A DNA stretch of 64,000 nucleotides from Actinacidiphila yeochonensis CN732 (GCF_000745345.1 NZ_JQNR01000005.1:3844001-3908000); one strand, 5' to 3'; shown: positions 44,557 to 55,210, counted from the stretch's first letter. Numbers and translations are program-made. Notes: generated by a model from the letters alone, not told the origin.

Positions 44557-45689
44557 TCAGGCGGGGGCGGGCAGGTCCACCAGCTCCGCCAGGCGGGCCC
44601 GGTGGCGGCCGGGGGTACCCAGCGCGATGGCGTCCGCCTTGGCGCGCTTGAGGTACAGGTGTGCCGGGTGCTCCCAGGTCATGCCGATCCCGCCGTGCAG
44701 TTGGACGGCCTCCTCCGCCGCGCGCACCGCCGCCTCGGAGGCGTACGACGCGGCCACCGCCACCGCGACCGCCGTGTCGGCCGAGGCAGCCGCAGGGTCC
44801 CGCGCCAGCGCGTCGGCAGCGGCCCGGGCCGCCGCCCGTGCCGAGAGCACGTCGAGCCACACGTCGGCCAGCCGGTGCTTGAGGGCCTGGAAGGAGCCCA
44901 GCACCCGGCCGAACTGGTGGCGCTGCCCGAGGTGGCGGACCGTCTCGTCAAGGCACCACTGGGCCACGCCCACCTGCTCGGAGGCCAGCAGCCCGGCGCC
45001 CGTGAGCAGGGCCCCGTCCAGTGCGGCCGCCGGGTCGGCCGCGGGCAGGCGCCGGGCGGGCGCGGCGGCCAAGGCCACGTCGGACAGCGGGCGGGTGAGG
45101 TCCAGCGAGGAGAACGCCGCCACGTCCGCGTCGGCCGCCGCCACCTCGAACAGCGCCGGCCCGTCCGGGCCCAGCGCCGCCACCACCAGGACGTCCGCGC
45201 CGAGCGCGTCCGCGACCGTCGTCACCCGGCCGGCCAGCCGCCAGCCCGCCGTGTCGTTCCCCTCGGCCCGGACCGAGCCGGGGAACGCCGAGCCCGGCAC
45301 GGCGGCCAGCGGCACCGTCAGCGCGCCCGCCGCCCGCCCGGACGCCAGCCGGCCCAGCAGCCCGGCCACCGCCGGGTCAGCGGTGTCGCAGCACAGCAGC
45401 GCCGAGACGGCCAGCACCGCGCTGCCCAGGAACGGCGTCGGCGCCACCGCCCGGCCCAGCTCCTCCAGGACCACCGCCGCCTCCCGGGCCGACGCGCCCT
45501 GCCCGCCGAGCCGTTCGGGCACCAGCAGCCCGGCCACCCCCAACTCGGCCGCCAGCAGCCGCCACAGCGCCGGGTCGTACGGCTGCGCCCCCTCGATCCG
45601 GGCCAGCACCGCCGGGTGCGGGGAACGGTCGGCGAGCGCGGCGCGCACGGCGGCGCGCAGGCCGTCCTCGACGTCGGAGTAGAGCAGGT

Positions 45690-45693
<4 letters not shown>
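44557..45693 (-). CDS. Acyl-CoA dehydrogenase, small-subunit type
   Basis: 378 residues from ATG 45693, which overlaps the stop of the upstream dehydrogenase gene (TGA at 45692-45690). It has the fold (LLVPERLGGQGASAREAAVVLEELG at the N-terminus, QFGRVLGSFQALKHRLADV and VQLHGGIGMTWEHPAHLYLKRA at the C-terminus). The middle beta domain is shortened, and the usual catalytic Glu position is not evident. This matches proteins that pair with a full dehydrogenase to give heterotetramers, as FadE pairs do in actinobacterial sterol-side-chain degradation. The overlap with the partner gene supports a complex. Confidence 0.87.
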
Positions 45694-46985
<1,292 letters not shown>

Positions 46986-47091
46986 CGGCCATCGCCCTCT
47001 CCCGCGCGCTCCCGCCGCCCGACCGCCCGCCCTCCGGCAGGCGCACCGCCCGCACCACCCGGCGGCCGGTCCGGCGACGGAAGTGGTGCTA

Positions 47092-47105
47092 AGCAAGCGC
47101 TTGCT
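47092..47105 (-). promoter_or_regulatory. KstR2-like palindrome upstream of the dehydrogenase operon
   Basis: The perfect 14-bp palindrome AGCAAGCGCTTGCT fits the consensus AnCAAGnnCTTGnT described for the TetR repressor KstR2 of mycobacteria and rhodococci, which controls the late steps of sterol degradation. It lies in an AT-rich pocket (47090-47110), 107 bases before the start of the dehydrogenase gene and beyond the end of the kinase gene. No TetR gene is in the window. The surrounding gap 46986-47376 has no gene. Confidence 0.75.
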
Positions 47106-47376
47106 AAAGTAACGCGAGTGGGACGCCCTGCCTAGGGCTGGACGGACCCTTGCCGGACGGTGTCCGGCGAAGCCGACGGGAGCCAGGACACGGGCGGGCA
47201 CGGCAGGGCAGGGCGCGCCGGTGAGCGGGGCGTACGGGCGGATGCCCCGCACCGCCCGGGCCACAGCCCGCACCGCCCACCAGCTCCGCCGCGTCCTCGG
47301 GGAACGCGTCGGACAACCGTCCCCGGACCGTCGGACAACCGTCCCCGGACGTCCCGAGGGCGGCCCCGTCGGGCGC

Positions 47377-48875
47377 TCAGCCGCTCCGCACCACGGCGGG
47401 CGCGCCCCGGGGCCGGCCGCCGGAGCGGGAGCGGCGCCGGAGCCCTGGGCGGGCGCAGCGGTCGCCGCGGCCGGAGGGGAGGCCGGCAGGGGGCCGAGGG
47501 AGCGGCTGAAGCGGTCACAGCCCTGGAGCAGGGCGATGCACACCGCCGCGAGCACGGTGACGACGACGAAGACGGCCAGCCGCTGCCGCAGCAGCCGCCG
47601 TCGCGGGTCAGCGGCGGGCCGCCGGCCGGCGGGGGTCCGCGCGGGCGTGCGCGCCGGTGTCCGGGCGCTCCGCTCGCCCGCCCTGGACGGGCGCGGAGTG
47701 CGGTCCTCGCCCTGGCGGGGGCGGCCGTCCCGGCCACCCGCCGTCCGTGCCGGCGGATGGCCGGAACGCCCGGCGGTGCCGGAGCCGCCCGCCCGGGAGG
47801 AACGCTCCCCGCCCGGCGCGGACCGCCCGGAGGCGCCGCCCCGGGAGGGCCGTTCGGCGGCACCCGGCCAGGAGCCGGCCGCACGCCCCGGCCGCTCCCC
47901 GGCCGGCGGGCGCGGCGCCGGGGTGGTCCGGGAGGACGGTCCCGGCGCCGGGCGCCGCTCCGTGCGCTGGAGGGCGTACTCCTCCGCGCGGCGCCCGGTC
48001 GGCCGCTCGGGGCGCGGGCCGCCGTCGGACAGGCCCCGCGGCGCCCCGATCCCGCGCGCCTCCCGCGCGGCGATCTCCGACAGCCGCTCGGCGATCCGCG
48101 CGGTGTCCGGCCGCTCCGCCGGGTCCTTGGCCAGGCAGGCGTAGACCAGCGGCGCCAGCGCGTCCGGCACCCCCGTGAGATCCGGCTCCTCGTGCACCAC
48201 CCGGTAGAGCATCACCTCGGAACTGCCCTGGCCGAACGGAGAGTCGGCGGTCGCCGCGTACGCGAGGGTGGCGCCGAAGGCGAACACGTCGGTGGCGGGG
48301 GTGACGGCCGCGCCCCGTACCTGCTCGGGCGCGAGGAAGCCCGGCGAGCCGACCGCCGTCCCCACGTGCGTCAGCGTGCTCGCGCCGGTGGCCCAGGCGA
48401 TGCCGAAGTCGATGATCCGCGGGCCCTTCGGGGACAGCAGGATGTTCGACGGCTTCAGGTCCCGGTGCACGACCCCCGCCTCGTGCACCGCCACCAGCCC
48501 CTCCGCCAGGGCCGCCCCGATCGAGGCCAGTTCGGCGGCGGGCACCACGCCGTCCTCGGCCACCTTGTCGTGCAGGGACGGGCCCGGGACGTACTGGGTG
48601 GCGAACCAGGGGCGTTCGGCCTCCAGATCCGCCGCCACCAGCCGGGCCGTGCAGCCACCCCGGATGCGCCGCGCCGCGGAGACCTCCCGGGCGAACCGCG
48701 AACGGAACTCCTGGTCCTCCGACAACTCGGGCCTGATCACCTTGAGCGCCACCCGCTGGCCGCGCTTGTCCGCGCCCAGGTACACCACGCCCATGCCGCC
48801 CGCGCCGAGCCGCCGGTGCAGCCTGAAGGCGCCGACGACCCGCGGGTCCTCGCGCCGGAGCCGCGTCATCGCCAT
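47377..48875 (-). CDS. Membrane-anchored Ser/Thr protein kinase (PASTA-less), likely frame break near the end
   Basis: About 499 residues, ATG 48875 after GGAAGAG. The glycine loop is GAGGMGVVYLG (24-34), Lys45 in VALKVI binds ATP, and HRDLKPSN (137-144) has catalytic Asp139. DFG is at 156-158, and GSPGFLAPEQ ends the activation loop. Past residue 270 is a long Pro/Arg/Gly-rich linker with ARTPARTPARTP repeats, then one membrane span (LAVFVVVTVLAAVCIALLQG, about 430-449) and a short Ala/Pro-rich outside tail. The frame as given runs on without a stop into the dehydrogenase gene. One extra G at 47405-47412 ends it at TGA 47379-47377 after GAPAVVRSG. PASTA repeats are absent, so its signal is unknown. 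Confidence 0.87.
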
Positions 48876-49125
48876 GTCTCTTCCGTCCCCTGCCTCCGGT
48901 GGTGGGGGACCGGTCCCCACTCCGCCGACTGGCCGTTCGGCCGCCCCACAGCTTATGTACTGACGTCCCCGCCCGTGCTGATGCCTCGCAGGCGGCTCCC
49001 GGTGAAATGTCGGTGCCCGGTGGCACCCTGAGAGGTGGGCAGCGGCCCACCGGTCCGGTCGAATGGCCGTCAGGGCCGTGAAGCCGCGTGCCCTGGCGGG
49101 CAGTTGACCGAGGGGGAGTGACGCC

Positions 49126-49371
49126 GTGAAGGGTGACCGGGTAGAGATCGTCGTCGACGCGGGGGACACCACCCGCACATACGAGGTGGCCGCCACCCGC
49201 GCCGGCCGGCGCGTGGAGACGGCGGTGCGCAGGGGAGTGGTGGAGGTGAGCGAGGTGACCCGCGGCGGCACTCCGGTGCGCACCGCGCGGTTCATGGCCA
49301 GCCGGGTGCTGGCGCTGGTCGAGCACCCGGTGCCGAGGGGCGACCCCTCGGGGACACCCCTGGATTCCTGA
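49126..49371 (+). CDS. Small conserved-looking protein
   Basis: 81 residues from GTG 49126 with GAGGGGGAG upstream. The sequence is charged and beta-rich (VEIVVDAGDTTRTYEVAATR, then VVEVSEVTRGGTPVRTARFMA). No signal peptide or cysteines. GC bias at third positions is strong, so it is likely real. Divergent from the kinase gene, with 250 bases between. No family recognised. Confidence 0.7.
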   Translation: MKGDRVEIVVDAGDTTRTYEVAATRAGRRVETAVRRGVVEVSEVTRGGTPVRTARFMASRVLALVEHPVPRGDPSGTPLDS

Positions 49372-49861
49372 GGGCGGCCCTCCACCCAGGGGAGTAGGCG
49401 CCGGGCCCGCCCTCATCCTCCGGGAGGCCCGGCAATGGGTACGAGGGCATGACGCCGGGGGCGGACGGCGGCCCGTAGATTGGGTGCCAGGCGGTGGTCA
49501 GGAGTACTCGTTCCCCGAACGGGCCTGCCGCCTCCAGCAGTCCCTGCACGGCTCCAGCCGCTCCGGCGGCCGGAGCCCGCCACAGACGCGACCGCCGAGT
49601 GCGGCGGTCGGACACACGTCGTCCGTGGCCGGCCCAGTGGGTGCCCTCGCGGTGCCCCAGGCCCGGAAGAGCGGTCCGGGCCAGGACCACCGGTCTCGAC
49701 CCCGTGGGGACGGGGGTAGGCGGGCGGCAGCGTCGCCCGGGTATCCATCGATACCCGGGCACAGCGCTGCCCGGAACCAGACGGCGGCGGAGCCGGGCGT
49801 GGACGGACGAGGCCGTGGGGGACCCGGGATCTGTGGGGGACTCAGGATCACGGCACGACGA
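49372..49861. other. Gap between small gene and tRNA terminator
   Basis: 490 bases with open frames on both strands but no family or ribosome binding site. CCCGGGTATCCATCGATACCCGGG-like symmetry occurs at 49737-49760. Nothing else is seen. Confidence 0.5.
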
Positions 49862-49893
49862 AAAGCCCGGAGGGCCAGAGCCTTCCGGGCTTT
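49862..49893 (-). terminator. Terminator of the tRNA cluster
   Basis: A 10-bp perfect stem, AAAGCCCGGA (49862-49871) with TCCGGGCTTT (49884-49893), lies just beyond the last tRNA in the direction of transcription. AAA on its transcript-far side gives a U run on the minus transcript. Confidence 0.85.
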
Positions 49894-49928
49894 CGAGCGT
49901 GTGACCGACGACGGCCCACGATGTGATG

Positions 49929-50000
49929 TGGACGATACTGGGATTGAACCAGTGACCTCTTCCGTGTCAGGGAAGCGCTCTCCCGCTGAGCTAATCGTCC
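49929..50000 (-). tRNA. tRNA-Val (GAC), copy 1
   Basis: 72 bases without CCA. Acceptor GGACGAT pairs with ATCGTCC; anticodon arm CTTCC-CTGACAC-GGAAG gives anticodon GAC; the T loop is GGTTCAATCC. Last in a minus-strand run of five tRNA genes. Confidence 0.97.
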
Positions 50001-50019
50001 AGGGTGGTGCGGTACTGCG

Positions 50020-50091
50020 TGCGCGATACTGGGATTGAACCAGTGACCTCTTCCGTGTCAGGGAAGCGCTCTCCCGCTGAGCTAATCGCGC
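50020..50091 (-). tRNA. tRNA-Val (GAC), copy 2
   Basis: 72 bases. Same D, anticodon and T arms as its neighbours, but the acceptor stem is GCGCGAT/ATCGCGC, so two base pairs changed together and the fold is kept. Anticodon GAC. Confidence 0.96.
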
Positions 50092-50131
50092 GGGGGTGGA
50101 ACGGTACTGCTGAGACTCCTCGCGGAGTCCG

Positions 50132-50203
50132 TGGACGATACTGGGATTGAACCAGTGACCTCTTCCGTGTCAGGGAAGCGCTCTCCCGCTGAGCTAATCG
50201 TCC
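50132..50203 (-). tRNA. tRNA-Val (GAC), copy 3
   Basis: 72 bases, identical to copy 1 at 49929-50000. Anticodon GAC. A 40-base spacer separates it from copy 2. Confidence 0.97.
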
Positions 50204-50207
50204 TTGG

Positions 50208-50278
50208 AGGTGGAGACGGGATTTGAACCCGTGTAGACGGCTTTGCAGGCCGTTGCCTCGCCTCTCGGCCACTCCACC
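50208..50278 (-). tRNA. tRNA-Cys (GCA)
   Basis: 71 bases plus a coded CCA (50205-50207). Acceptor GGTGGAG/CTCCACC with discriminator U73, as required by CysRS. Anticodon arm CGGC-CTGCAAA-GCCG gives GCA. Only five bases separate it from tRNA-Val copy 3 when the CCA is not counted. Confidence 0.97.
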
Positions 50279-50312
50279 AACACAGCGGGGGCCCGGGAGG
50301 TCCCCCACATCG

Positions 50313-50385
50313 AGCGGACGACGAGATTCGAACTCGCGACCCTCACCTTGGCAAGGTGATGCTCTACCAACTGAGCCACGTCCGC
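50313..50385 (-). tRNA. tRNA-Gly (GCC)
   Basis: 73 bases. Acceptor GCGGACG/CGTCCGC with discriminator U; anticodon arm CACCTT-GCC-AAGGTG gives GCC. First gene of the cluster Gly-Cys-Val-Val-Val. No coded CCA. Confidence 0.97.
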
Positions 50386-50422
50386 ATGTACTGTCACCGG
50401 TCACGCCCTGGCGACGAGTTGA

Positions 50423-50450
50423 ACTCTAGCGGATTCCCGGGCCAGCTCAA
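50423..50450 (-). promoter_or_regulatory. Promoter of the tRNA cluster
   Basis: On the minus strand, TTGAGC (50450-50445) and TAGAGT (50428-50423) are 16 bp apart, 38 bases before tRNA-Gly. The position and match suggest a vegetative promoter for all five tRNA genes. Confidence 0.65.
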
Positions 50451-50962
50451 AAACCGGTTTCCGCAGCGTGCCGGGCCAATGACCGCGGGTCGGCCTGCGG
50501 AAGGCCGGCGGACCCCGCCCACCAGCGCTCCGGCCGCCCCCGTGCCGCCCCGCTCCGGGCTCCGGCCCGGGCCCGCTCCCGGCCGCCGCGCCTGCCCGTT
50601 CTCCCCCGCTCCACCGACGTCCGGGTGCCGTCCGCCCTTCGCGAGCCCGCTCCCCCCGCCGCCCGTACGGCGTCCCGCCCCTGCCCCCGCCCCGCAGTCA
50701 CCCGTCGCCGATCCGCGCCCCGCCCGCCAGCAGGTGCTCACGGCGCCCCGGCGCCGGGCCCGCGGTACGGTCGGCACCCGCGTCGTCGCAGCCGCCCGCG
50801 AGGCGGACGACGGCAAGCCGTGCCCGACCCGTGCCCGTGCCCGACGAGTGCCCGACCCGTGCCCCGGCCACAGCCCCGATCAGGGCGCGAGCCGCCTCGG
50901 GCCGCCGGTGGACGTCGCCCGCGCGACCCGACGCGGTCGTGACCCGACACAGTGAGGAGCCC
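50451..50962. other. Noncoding gap before the chorismate enzyme
   Basis: About 510 very GC-rich bases. A GTGCCCGACC/CGTGCCCG-type short repeat is present at 50818-50865. No credible gene. GAGGAGC at 50954-50960 serves the next gene. Confidence 0.5.
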
Positions 50963-52024
50963 GTGCCGCCCCCCGCCACCCTGCCGCCCCTGGCCCGCTT
51001 CGGGCGGATTCTGGCCACCGGCCTGCGCGACGTCACCAGCGACGTCTCCGCCCTGGACTCCGCCGGCTTCTGGGCGGTGGCCGCCGACTTCGAGGGGCGT
51101 GCGGTGTGCGCGCGGTTCGGCGAGGTCCGGCGGCTGCCCGCCCCCTACGCCGCCGGCAGCGCCCCGGCCGTCCCCTGGCGCGGTCCCGACCCCGCCGCCT
51201 GGACGTCGTCGCTGGACCGCGCCGCCTACGTCGCGGGCGTGGCCGCCGTCCGCGAGCGCGTCGCCGCCGGCGAGGTCTACCAGGTCAACCTCTGCCGCGT
51301 GCTGTCCGCGCCGCTGCCGGCCGGACGCGGCGGCGGCCGCCCCGGTCCCGACGTCGACGCGCTGGGCGCCGCCCTGGCCCGCGGCAACCCCGCCCCCTAC
51401 GCCGGGACCGTCCGGCTGCCCGCCCACGGGGTGGAGATCGCCACCGCCTCACCCGAGCTCTTCCTGCGCCGCCGCGGCGCGGTCGTCGAGTCCGGCCCGA
51501 TCAAGGGCACCGCCCGCACCCCGGACGGCCTGCTGCCCAAGGACCACGCGGAGAACGTGATGATCACCGACCTGGTCCGCAACGACCTGGGCCGGGTCTG
51601 CGCCACCGGCTCCGTCACCGTGCCGGCGCTCTGCGCGCTGGAACGGCACCCCGGGCTGGTCCACCTGGTCTCCACCGTCCGCGGCGAACTGCGGCCCGGC
51701 ACCGGCTGGCCCGAGCTGCTGGCCGCCACCTTCCCGCCCGGCTCGGTCACCGGCGCGCCGAAGTCGAGCGCGCTGCGCGTCATCGCCGAGCTGGAGACCG
51801 CGCCGCGCGGGCCGTACTGCGGCGCCGTCGGCTGGGTGGACGCCGACCGGGGCACCGCCGAACTCGCCGTCGCCATCCGCACCTTCTGGCTGGACCGGGA
51901 GGCGTCCGGCGGGCCCGTCCTGCGCTTCGGCACCGGCGCCGGCATCACCTGGGGGTCGGACCCGGCGGGCGAGTGGGCGGAGACCGAGTTGAAGGCCGCG
52001 CGGCTGCTTTCGGTAGCGTCGTAG
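50963..52024 (+). CDS. pabB: Chorismate-binding enzyme (aminodeoxychorismate synthase component I type)
   Basis: 353 residues from GTG 50963, two bases after GAGGAGC. The chorismate fold is shown by AGEVYQVNLCRVLSAPLP, ASPELFLRRRGAVVESGPIKGTART, ENVMITDLVRNDLGRVC, FPPGSVTGAPKSSALRVI and the end GAGITWGSDPAGEWAETELKA. It is shorter than typical PabB (~450), lacking most of the N-terminal region. The next gene is a PabC-like lyase 76 bases on, so a p-aminobenzoate route for folate or a secondary metabolite is the best reading. An anthranilate or isochorismate role is possible but less supported. The glutaminase partner is not nearby. Confidence 0.86.
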   Translation: MPPPATLPPLARFGRILATGLRDVTSDVSALDSAGFWAVAADFEGRAVCARFGEVRRLPAPYAAGSAPAVPWRGPDPAAWTSSLDRAAYVAGVAAVRERVAAGEVYQVNLCRVLSAPLPAGRGGGRPGPDVDALGAALARGNPAPYAGTVRLPAHGVEIATASPELFLRRRGAVVESGPIKGTARTPDGLLPKDHAENVMITDLVRNDLGRVCATGSVTVPALCALERHPGLVHLVSTVRGELRPGTGWPELLAATFPPGSVTGAPKSSALRVIAELETAPRGPYCGAVGWVDADRGTAELAVAIRTFWLDREASGGPVLRFGTGAGITWGSDPAGEWAETELKAARLLSVAS

Positions 52025-52100
52025 CCGTAAGGGGTGTTCCGGCCGGGCTTTTCACCTGGTGGGGCGGGGCGTGCACCGGCGGCAGCGGCGGAAGGACGAA

Positions 52101-52925
52101 ATGGTGAGTATCTGGGTGGACGGCGCCCTGCGGGAGCCCGCGGACGCCACGGTGTCGGTGTTCGACCACGGGCTGACGGTCGGCGACGGCGTCTTCGAGA
52201 CGCTCAAGGCGACCGACGGGCGGGCCTTCGCGATGACGCGCCACCTGGAGCGGCTGGCCCGATCGGCGCGCGGTCTCGGCCTGCCGGAGCCCGACCTGGA
52301 CGAGGTCGCCCGCGCCTGCGAGGAGGTGCTGGCCGCCAACCCGATGCCGTTCGGCCGGCTGCGCGTCACCTACACCGGCGGCCTGTCCCCGCTCAGCTCC
52401 GACCGGGGCGAGGCCGGCGCCACCCTCGTCGTCGCCCTCGGCGCGGCCCAGCCCCGGCCCGACACCACCGCCGCGATCACCGTCCCGTGGACCCGCAACG
52501 AGAAGGGCGCCCTGGCCGGCCTGAAGACGACCTCCTACGGCGAGAACGTGGTCGCCCTGGCCCGGGCGCACGAGGCCGGCGCCTCCGAGGCGCTGTTCCC
52601 CAACACCCAGGGGCGGCTGTGCGAGGGCACCGGCTCCAACGTCTTCGTGGTGATCGACGGGCAGCTGCTGACCCCGCCGCTGGAGTCCGGCTGCCTGGCC
52701 GGCATCACCCGCGCCCTCGTCGCCGACTGGGCCGGCGCGCGGGAGGCGGACCTGCCGATGGAGGCGCTGGCGGAGGCCGAGGAGATCTTCCTCACCTCCT
52801 CGCTGCGGGACGTCCAGGCCGTGCGCCTGCTCGACGGCCGCGCGCTGCCGGAGGCCCCCGGCCCCGTCACCGCCAAGGCCATGCGGATCTTCGCCGAGCG
52901 CTCGGAGGCCGAGCCGAACCCGTAG
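52101..52925 (+). CDS. pabC: Aminodeoxychorismate lyase-like (class IV PLP enzyme)
   Basis: 274 residues from ATG 52101 (GGAAGGACGAA before it). VSVFDHGLTVGDGVFETLK is the N-terminal class IV block with the active-site Tyr position changed. LAGLKTTSYGENVVALARA has the PLP Lys, and EGTGSNVFVVIDGQLLTPPLESGCLAGITR is the signature. EIFLTSSLRDVQAV completes it. It removes pyruvate from aminodeoxychorismate to give p-aminobenzoate; branched-chain and D-amino-acid aminotransferases share this fold, so the name depends on its neighbour. Confidence 0.86.
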   Translation: MVSIWVDGALREPADATVSVFDHGLTVGDGVFETLKATDGRAFAMTRHLERLARSARGLGLPEPDLDEVARACEEVLAANPMPFGRLRVTYTGGLSPLSSDRGEAGATLVVALGAAQPRPDTTAAITVPWTRNEKGALAGLKTTSYGENVVALARAHEAGASEALFPNTQGRLCEGTGSNVFVVIDGQLLTPPLESGCLAGITRALVADWAGAREADLPMEALAEAEEIFLTSSLRDVQAVRLLDGRALPEAPGPVTAKAMRIFAERSEAEPNP

Positions 52926-53001
52926 GACGCGGGCCTGCGGGTCCCGGCCCGGGGTCCGTTCCGTCTGCCAGACTGGGCCGACACCCCGGGGAGGCTTCCA
53001 C

Positions 53002-53834
53002 GTGACCACCACCCTGCGACCGGCCGGGCCCGAGCGGACCGGCCGGGGCGGCTCCCGCGTCCGCGACTACACCGTCTGCGTCAACAGCCGGCCCGTCGGC
53101 GGTGTCCGGCTGGCCACCCACCACCGCTACGGCCCGATCGTGGGCCGCGTCGAAGCGCTCGCGGTCGACGAACCCGACCGGGGGCGCGGCCGCGGCACGG
53201 TCGCGGCGCTCGCCGCCGAGGAGGTGCTGCGGCAGTGGGGCTGCGTGCGGGTGGAGGCGGTGGTCCCGGCCGGGGCCGGGCGGCGCTGCGCATGGCGACC
53301 GCCCTCGGCTACACCGAGCACGACCGCACCATGGTCCTGGACCTCTCCGCCCGCGCCCCCGGCAGCCGCCACCCGCTGCCCGCCGGCAGCGCGGTACGGC
53401 CGCTGCGCGAGGACGAGCTCGGTCCGTGGCTGGACGCCCGGCGGGCGGGTTTCGTCGCGAGCCTGACCAGCCGGGGCGCCACCGAGGAGCAGGCCGCCGC
53501 CCACCAGGCCGCCTCGATGCGGGAACTCCTCCCGGACGGCGCCGCCACCGCCGGTGCCGCGCTGCTGGTCCTGGAGCACGACGGCGTCCGCGTCGGCACG
53601 GTGTGGGTGGGCACGGCCCAGCCCGCCTGGGTGTTCGCGGTGGAGGTGGACGAGGGCCGGCGCGGGCAGGGCCACGGTCGCGCCCTGATGCTCGCGGCGG
53701 AGAACGCGGCGGTGGCCGCGGGCGCGCGGGAGCTGGTGCTCGACGTCTTCGCGGGCAACGCCCCCGCGATCCGCCTCTACGAGTCCCTCGGCTACACCGT
53801 GTCCGAGTACACCTTCGCCAAGACGCTGCTGTAG
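53002..53834 (+). CDS. Tandem GNAT acetyltransferase, frame break at 53278-53280
   Basis: GTG 53002. One extra G at 53278-53280 joins VEAVVPAGAG to AALRMATALGYTEHDR and gives about 277 residues. The N-terminal GNAT half (about 1-110) has VEALAVDEPDRGRGRG as its acetyl-CoA loop and ALGYTEHDRTMV as its end. The C-terminal half (about 125-277) has VFAVEVDEGRRGQGHGRALM and ELVLDVFAGNAPAIRLYESLGY, a complete GNAT. Both loops look functional. Similar double GNATs include mycothiol synthase, but the sequence does not permit that name. The break has the same sign as seven others here. Confidence 0.83.
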
Positions 53835-53981
53835 CAGGGCCGTCGGGGCTGCCGCCGCCGGTCCGGGCCACCCGGGCCCCGCATCCGCTGTCGCCGGGGC
53901 CGGGAGTGGCGGGCCGCCCTTGCGGCGCGCCCGTCCGTACGGCGGGGTGGCCCGTGGCCGGGCGACCGCGGCGCGGGCAGT

Positions 53982-54482
53982 TCAGCCCAGCAGCGCGTCG
54001 ACGGACTCCTCGATCCGCTCGCGCAGGCCGTCCTGGCTCTTGGAACCGTCCAGCAGCTTCCCGCCCACCACGTACGTCGGCGTGCCCTTGACGCCGATCG
54101 CCTTGCCCTCGGCGAGGTCGGCGTCCACCACCAGCAGGTGCCGGCCGTCGACCAGCGCGGTGTCCACCTCCTCCGCGTCCAGGCCCAGCTCGGCGGCCAC
54201 CTCCACCAGGAGCGGCTCACCCCGTTCGGCCAGCTCCTCCACCCGGGCCAGCACCGCGCCCGCGTAGGCGAGGCCGCGCCCCTGGGCCACGGCCTCCTCG
54301 TACGCCTGGGCGGCCGCCAGCGCGTGCCGGTGCCTTTCCAGCGGGAGGTGCCGAAACTGGACGTCGAGCCGGTCGCCGTACCGCTCGCGCAGCGCGGCGA
54401 CGTCGTCCAGGGCGGTGCGGCAGTCAGGGCACTGGAGTTCGCACCAGAACTCCAGGACGACGGGGGAGGGGGTGTCGGTCAT
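53982..54482 (-). CDS. DsbA-family thioredoxin-like protein (FrnE type, cytosolic)
   Basis: 166 residues, ATG 54482. VVLEFWCELQCPDCRTALDDV holds a CPDC active site, and GVKGTPTYVVGGKLLDG has the cis-Pro loop. Between is the helical insert of DsbA folds (AYEEAVAQGRGLAYAGAVL). No signal peptide, so it acts inside the cell as a thiol-disulfide oxidoreductase. A single gene, convergent with the tandem GNAT gene. Confidence 0.9.
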   Translation of the reverse strand: MTDTPSPVVLEFWCELQCPDCRTALDDVAALRERYGDRLDVQFRHLPLERHRHALAAAQAYEEAVAQGRGLAYAGAVLARVEELAERGEPLLVEVAAELGLDAEEVDTALVDGRHLLVVDADLAEGKAIGVKGTPTYVVGGKLLDGSKSQDGLRERIEESVDALLG

Positions 54483-54721
54483 GGGCCCAGTCTCCCACCC
54501 GCCGAGCCGCCGCCCGCCCGCCGATCCCTCGTCCCGGCGGCGTACCGCGCGGGGACGAGGCACCTCCGGGGCGACCCGGACATCACCCCGAGATCCCGGG
54601 GAACGGCCCCCTGGACATGGCCGTCCCGGCCGGCGGCGAGGCACGATGGAGTGCAGCCCCGCCGTGCGGGCGCCCACCCGCGCCCGTACGGTCCGAACCG
54701 CCGTCCCTGGAGTCGCCGGAC

Positions 54722-55210
54722 ATGTTCACCGACCTGCTGTGCGCCGCCCTGACCGCGGCCGGGCTGGCCATCGCCTTCGCCACCGCCTACCGGCGACGCT
54801 TCCGCGCGGCCGTCCGCACCGCCGCGGTGGCGCTGCTGCCGCTGGGGCTCGCCCTGTCCGGGCTGGTCACGCTGGGCCGCCGGGTGGGCACCGCCGCCGC
54901 CGACTGGGGCGCCGACCTGATCCTCAAGCCCACCGTCTGGACGGGCTTCGCGATCCTGGCCTGCTCGGCGCTCCTCTTCGGGGCCGGCCGGCTCTTCGCG
55001 GGCCGGGGCGGCCGGGCCGCCCGCCAGGAGGCCGAGGCCGCGGCGCCGCGGGCCGCCGCCGTACCGGGCGGGTCCGCTCCCGCCCTCGGCAGCGGCCGCG
55101 AGCCGGCCGTCTCCCGGCGCCGTGGATCGGGGTCCGGGTCCGGGGCCAGGTCCGGCGGGACGTCGGAGTTCGCCGAGATCGAGGAGATCCTCAAGCGGCG
55201 CGGCATCTGA
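54722..55210 (+). CDS. Membrane protein with C-terminal amphipathic tail
   Basis: 162 residues from ATG 54722 (an in-frame ATG at 54617 gives a Pro-rich lead and overlaps the opposite gene's promoter region). The spans are LLCAALTAAGLAIAFATAY, AVALLPLGLALSGLVTLG and VWTGFAILACSALLFGAGRLF. A Gly/Ser/Arg/Ala-rich linker follows, then EFAEIEEILKRRGI, an acidic-to-basic helix at the very end. The conserved-looking tail suggests a binding site for another protein. No family named. Confidence 0.8.
   Translation: MFTDLLCAALTAAGLAIAFATAYRRRFRAAVRTAAVALLPLGLALSGLVTLGRRVGTAAADWGADLILKPTVWTGFAILACSALLFGAGRLFAGRGGRAARQEAEAAAPRAAAVPGGSAPALGSGREPAVSRRRGSGSGSGARSGGTSEFAEIEEILKRRGI

Noticed and set aside
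49494..49904. 136-codon open frame before the tRNA cluster
   Set aside because: Arg/Pro/Gly-rich without a family, no ribosome binding site, and it runs into the tRNA terminator hairpin.
50963..52024. Anthranilate synthase component I
   Set aside because: It is short, and the next gene is a PabC-like lyase rather than a trp gene; the p-aminobenzoate route fits better.
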